A DNA stretch of 64,000 nt from Hyphomonas sp. Lineage in GTDB: Bacteria > Pseudomonadota > Alphaproteobacteria > Caulobacterales > Hyphomonadaceae. The stretch covers positions 62,001 through 126,000 of the forward strand of contig VMTE01000044.1 of NCBI GenBank assembly GCA_013791775.1, given 5' to 3'. A program made the position numbers and the translations under genes. The notes under the pieces are model-generated. The model did no database searches. It was not told where the DNA came from and saw only the letters and a list, made by a program, of their open reading frames with translations. Below, piece by piece: positions 61,850-64,000 of this stretch (the first letter of the stretch is position 1; the number at the start of each line of letters is the position of its first letter).

Positions 61850-62409
61850 GGAGCATCTTTCATTTCAGCGCGCCGGGCAAGGAACCGGCGCGATAGGGAC
61901 ACAAAAAACAGAAAAGGCACAAGGAAGTATACGGCGACGAAACCGGTATAGCCCACAAGGTATCCCCAGCGGGCATCCGCCAGGTGCGCACCCACCAATT
62001 CCCAACGGAACGGGCCGCCCGCCGATATCGCCTGAACCTCGGTCACCACTTCAATCAGCATGAAAAGCAGTATGAAAGGCACCAGCAGCAGACCGGTATA
62101 GTATACGATCAGCACAAACTGGCGAGAGCGCTTCGGTCTCAGCGGCGCTGTCTCAAGATCCGGAAAATCACCGCGCAGACGCTCGTCGGCGCTCTCCGCA
62201 TACGCGATGATCACCTCGCGCGCCTCCGCAAGCCGGCTTGCAGGTACCAGCACGCCGACCCCGCCGAGTGCCTGCAGCGCGCCCCAGTCGATCATCGCAT
62301 GGTACCAGTTCTCAAGGCTCGCCGGAATGCCGGCGTCGTTCAGCAACGCGCAGACAAGCGCCGCTTCCTCCGCACTGGCACACCGCCTGATGACACCAAC
62401 CCCGCTCAT
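61846..62409 (-). CDS. membrane protein with DUF2007-like N-terminal domain
   Basis: A 187-residue protein. The N-terminal about 70 residues (CASAEEAALVCALLNDAGIPASLEN...GVLVPASRLAEAREVI) match the DUF2007 putative signalling domain; two C-terminal transmembrane helices lie at about 100-125 and 148-172. Overlaps its neighbours on both sides by 4 bases. Confidence 0.78.
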   Translation of the reverse strand: MSGVGVIRRCASAEEAALVCALLNDAGIPASLENWYHAMIDWGALQALGGVGVLVPASRLAEAREVIIAYAESADERLRGDFPDLETAPLRPKRSRQFVLIVYYTGLLLVPFILLFMLIEVVTEVQAISAGGPFRWELVGAHLADARWGYLVGYTGFVAVYFLVPFLFFVSLSRRFLARRAEMKDAP

Positions 62410-63569
62410 TCGCCCTTCTTAAACGGCGTACGGTCTTTGAGGTAGTCGAAATCGGCGTCCACCGCCGCGCGTTCGCGTGTCAGGTAGTCAGCGACGGCGT
62501 CCCGGAATCCGGGATGGGAAATCCAGTGGGCGGAGTGGGTCAGCACCGGCGCGTAGCCCCGTGCCAGCTTATGGCCGCCTTGCGCGCCCGCTTCCACGGT
62601 CTTCAGGCCGTGCGCGATGGCATAGTCGATAGCCTGGTAATAGCAGGTCTCGAAATGCAGCATCGGGCGCGGATCGGTGCAACCCCAGTACCGGCCATAA
62701 AGCGTCTCCGAACCGATCAGGTTCATCGCCCCGGCGATGGCCGTCTCGCCGTCATAGGCGAACACGAACAGAAGGTCTCTGGCCATCCGTTCCCGGAGCA
62801 ACGAGAAGCTCTTGCGTGTCAGGTAGGGCGAGCCCCACTTGCGGCTGCCGGTATCCATGTAGAAGTCATAGAACCGGTCGAGATGGCTTTCGGTGATGTC
62901 CCCGCCGGTGATGTGCCGGAAGGTCAGTCCCTCCTGCGCCCTGGCGCGCTCCTTGCGCAGATTCTTGCGCTTGTCTGAGGAGAGCGTGGCCAGGAAATCA
63001 TCAAATGTTCCGTACCCTGCATTCGTCCAGTGGAATTGCTGGTCCGTGCGGATCAGCAGCCCGGCCGCCTCGAGCGGCGTGACTTCTGCCTCTTCGATGA
63101 AGTTGATGTGCAGCGACGAAACATCCGTCTCCATCGCCACCTGGAACGCGCCCTGCAGCAGCGCAGCCTTGTACAGCTCCGCGTCAGGCCCCGGCGCCGC
63201 CAGGCGCCGCCGCCCGGTCACCGGCGTGAACGGAATGGCCGACAGCAGCTTCGGATAATAGGCGCCGCCCGCCCGCTCCCACGCCTCCGCCCAGGACTGG
63301 TCGAACACGAACTCGCCGCGCGAATGGCTCTTGAACCACATCGGCATCGCGCCGCGCAGGCGTCCGCCCGCGTCGTGCACCAGGATATGGCTTGCCCGCC
63401 AGCCGGTGCGCGCGGTCGCGGCGCCCGAGCGCTCCATCGCCTCGAGAAACTCCCAGGTCAGGAACGGATCGTAAGGCAGCCCCGGCGGATTGGCGACCGC
63501 GTTCCAGGCCGCCGGTTGCACAGCGCCGAGCGTGTTGATCTGGCTGATCCGGGGATGGGAGGCGTCCAT
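62406..63569 (-). CDS. FemAB/peptidogalycan-biosynthesis-like GNAT protein
   Basis: A 387-residue member of the DUF482/FemAB-like family. It begins WNAVANPPGLPYDPFLTWEFLEAMERSG and has SHILVHDAGGRLRGAMPMWFKSHSRGEFVFDQSWA, LHINFIEEAE and late LHFETCYYQAIDYAIAHGLKTVEAGAQGGHKLARGYAP, all characteristic. Likely an aminoacyl/acyl transferase; substrate unknown. First gene of a 3-gene overlapping unit with the DUF2007 and HIT genes. Confidence 0.88.
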   Translation of the reverse strand: MDASHPRISQINTLGAVQPAAWNAVANPPGLPYDPFLTWEFLEAMERSGAATARTGWRASHILVHDAGGRLRGAMPMWFKSHSRGEFVFDQSWAEAWERAGGAYYPKLLSAIPFTPVTGRRRLAAPGPDAELYKAALLQGAFQVAMETDVSSLHINFIEEAEVTPLEAAGLLIRTDQQFHWTNAGYGTFDDFLATLSSDKRKNLRKERARAQEGLTFRHITGGDITESHLDRFYDFYMDTGSRKWGSPYLTRKSFSLLRERMARDLLFVFAYDGETAIAGAMNLIGSETLYGRYWGCTDPRPMLHFETCYYQAIDYAIAHGLKTVEAGAQGGHKLARGYAPVLTHSAHWISHPGFRDAVADYLTRERAAVDADFDYLKDRTPFKKGE

Positions 63570-63578
63570 TCCCGGAAC

Positions 63579-64000
63579 TTAGGGCGCCGCCAGCGCCGGG
63601 TCGATATGCTCGAAGATGATTGCCGGATTGTAAGGCCGCGCCGCTGCCAGTTCGGCCTCGCTGCGCACGGTCCACACCACGAACGGGATGTCCGCCTTGG
63701 CCGCCGCCGCAGCCGCCCGTCCGGTGTCGGTATGGTGCACCGCGAGATAGTCGATGCCGTCGCGGATCGCCCGCTCGACGGTCTCGTGGAACCGCGACTC
63801 CCCGGCCTGCACCGCTGGCAGCACCAGCTGCCCGCGCATCAGCGTCTCCGGCAGGGCGCGCACCGCGTCTTCCGAAAAGCTCATCGCCGCCGCAAGACCC
63901 GGCCAGTCTTCCAGACGGTCCGCAATCGTGCGGGCGAAAGCGGCCGGATCGGTCGTCCCGTCAATCTTCAGTTCGCACAGCAAAGGCAGCGCCGCCGGCC
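63579..64000 (-). CDS. glycerophosphodiester phosphodiesterase family protein, partial (N-terminus outside window)
   Basis: The visible part is the C-terminal half of a GDPD TIM barrel: LLCELKID, then a long helical part, DGIDYLAVHHTDTG, and IPFVVWTVRSEAELAAA near the end. The frame stays open to the right edge, so the N-terminal catalytic His-Glu motif lies beyond it. Hydrolyses glycerophosphodiesters to glycerol-3-phosphate. Confidence 0.8.
   Translation of the reverse strand, partial: PAALPLLCELKIDGTTDPAAFARTIADRLEDWPGLAAAMSFSEDAVRALPETLMRGQLVLPAVQAGESRFHETVERAIRDGIDYLAVHHTDTGRAAAAAAKADIPFVVWTVRSEAELAAARPYNPAIIFEHIDPALAAP

Noticed and set aside
1-64000. CRISPR array, prophage, complete insertion sequence or rRNA operon
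   Set aside because: No regularly spaced direct repeats, transposase, integrase, phage structural gene or rRNA sequence was seen.

Overview
The window looks like a chromosomal segment of a Caulobacterales/Hyphomonadaceae-type alphaproteobacterium (inference). It is GC-rich and almost fully coding. It carries alphaproteobacterial gene orders: bamE-like gene / cytochrome bc1 chaperone / plsX-fabH-ihfA-merR; rpsF-rpsR-rplI-dnaB; fabD...fabG-acpP-fabF-mltG-yicC-gmk; lptD-surA-pdxA-rsmA; and a pyrB-pyrC'-plsY-dprA group beside ruvX and gatC. No rRNA, CRISPR array, prophage or complete insertion sequence was seen. One tRNA, tRNA-Pro(GGG), is present.

Layout. 1-2350: AT-richer accessory DNA with a partial ORF, a Cys-rich lipoprotein built of two similar modules, and a TonB-C-like membrane protein. 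2537-3241: PPP-type phosphatase. 3449-10421: a Tad/Flp pilus assembly operon (cpaB, cpaC, short lipoprotein, cpaE, cpaF, tadB, tadC) with no visible pilin or prepilin peptidase. 10454-14750: accA, thiL, a K+-independent type H+-pyrophosphatase and a strong terminator. 14768-19000: envelope/lipid/nucleoid genes and the tRNA. 19077-29507: a metabolic stretch (prolyl oligopeptidase, msrB, MaoC, class V aminotransferase, acyl-CoA ligase, a three-gene overlapping hydroxylase operon, enoyl-CoA hydratase, pncC-like). 29654-39744: replication, ribosome, fatty-acid synthesis and cell-wall genes. 39935-47400: NIPSNAP protein, rsmA, pdxA, surA, lptD, a broken dprA and plsY. 47476-52331: orphan AbrB antitoxin, an AT-rich lipoprotein flanked by a pyrC-end remnant, catalytically degenerate pyrC', pyrB, AEC transporter, ruvX. 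52404-60204: gatC, gatA and gatB dispersed among unrelated genes. 60380-64000: hypothetical protein, HIT protein, DUF2007-type and FemAB-like proteins, and a truncated GDPD.

Most unusual points. (1) dprA has lost its whole Rossmann core, yet two offsetting frame changes leave one open 244-residue frame. (2) The pyrC partner of pyrB lacks the metal-binding histidines. (3) A 43-bp divergent copy of the pyrC 3' end lies on the far side of an AT-rich lipoprotein gene, suggesting acquisition at the pyrC terminus. (4) Two copies of a nested inverted-repeat element are present (39767-39926 and 61143-61368), among other large GC-rich palindromes. (5) The CpaE P-loop has lost its lysines. All function calls come from reading motifs and gene order; no database search was run.
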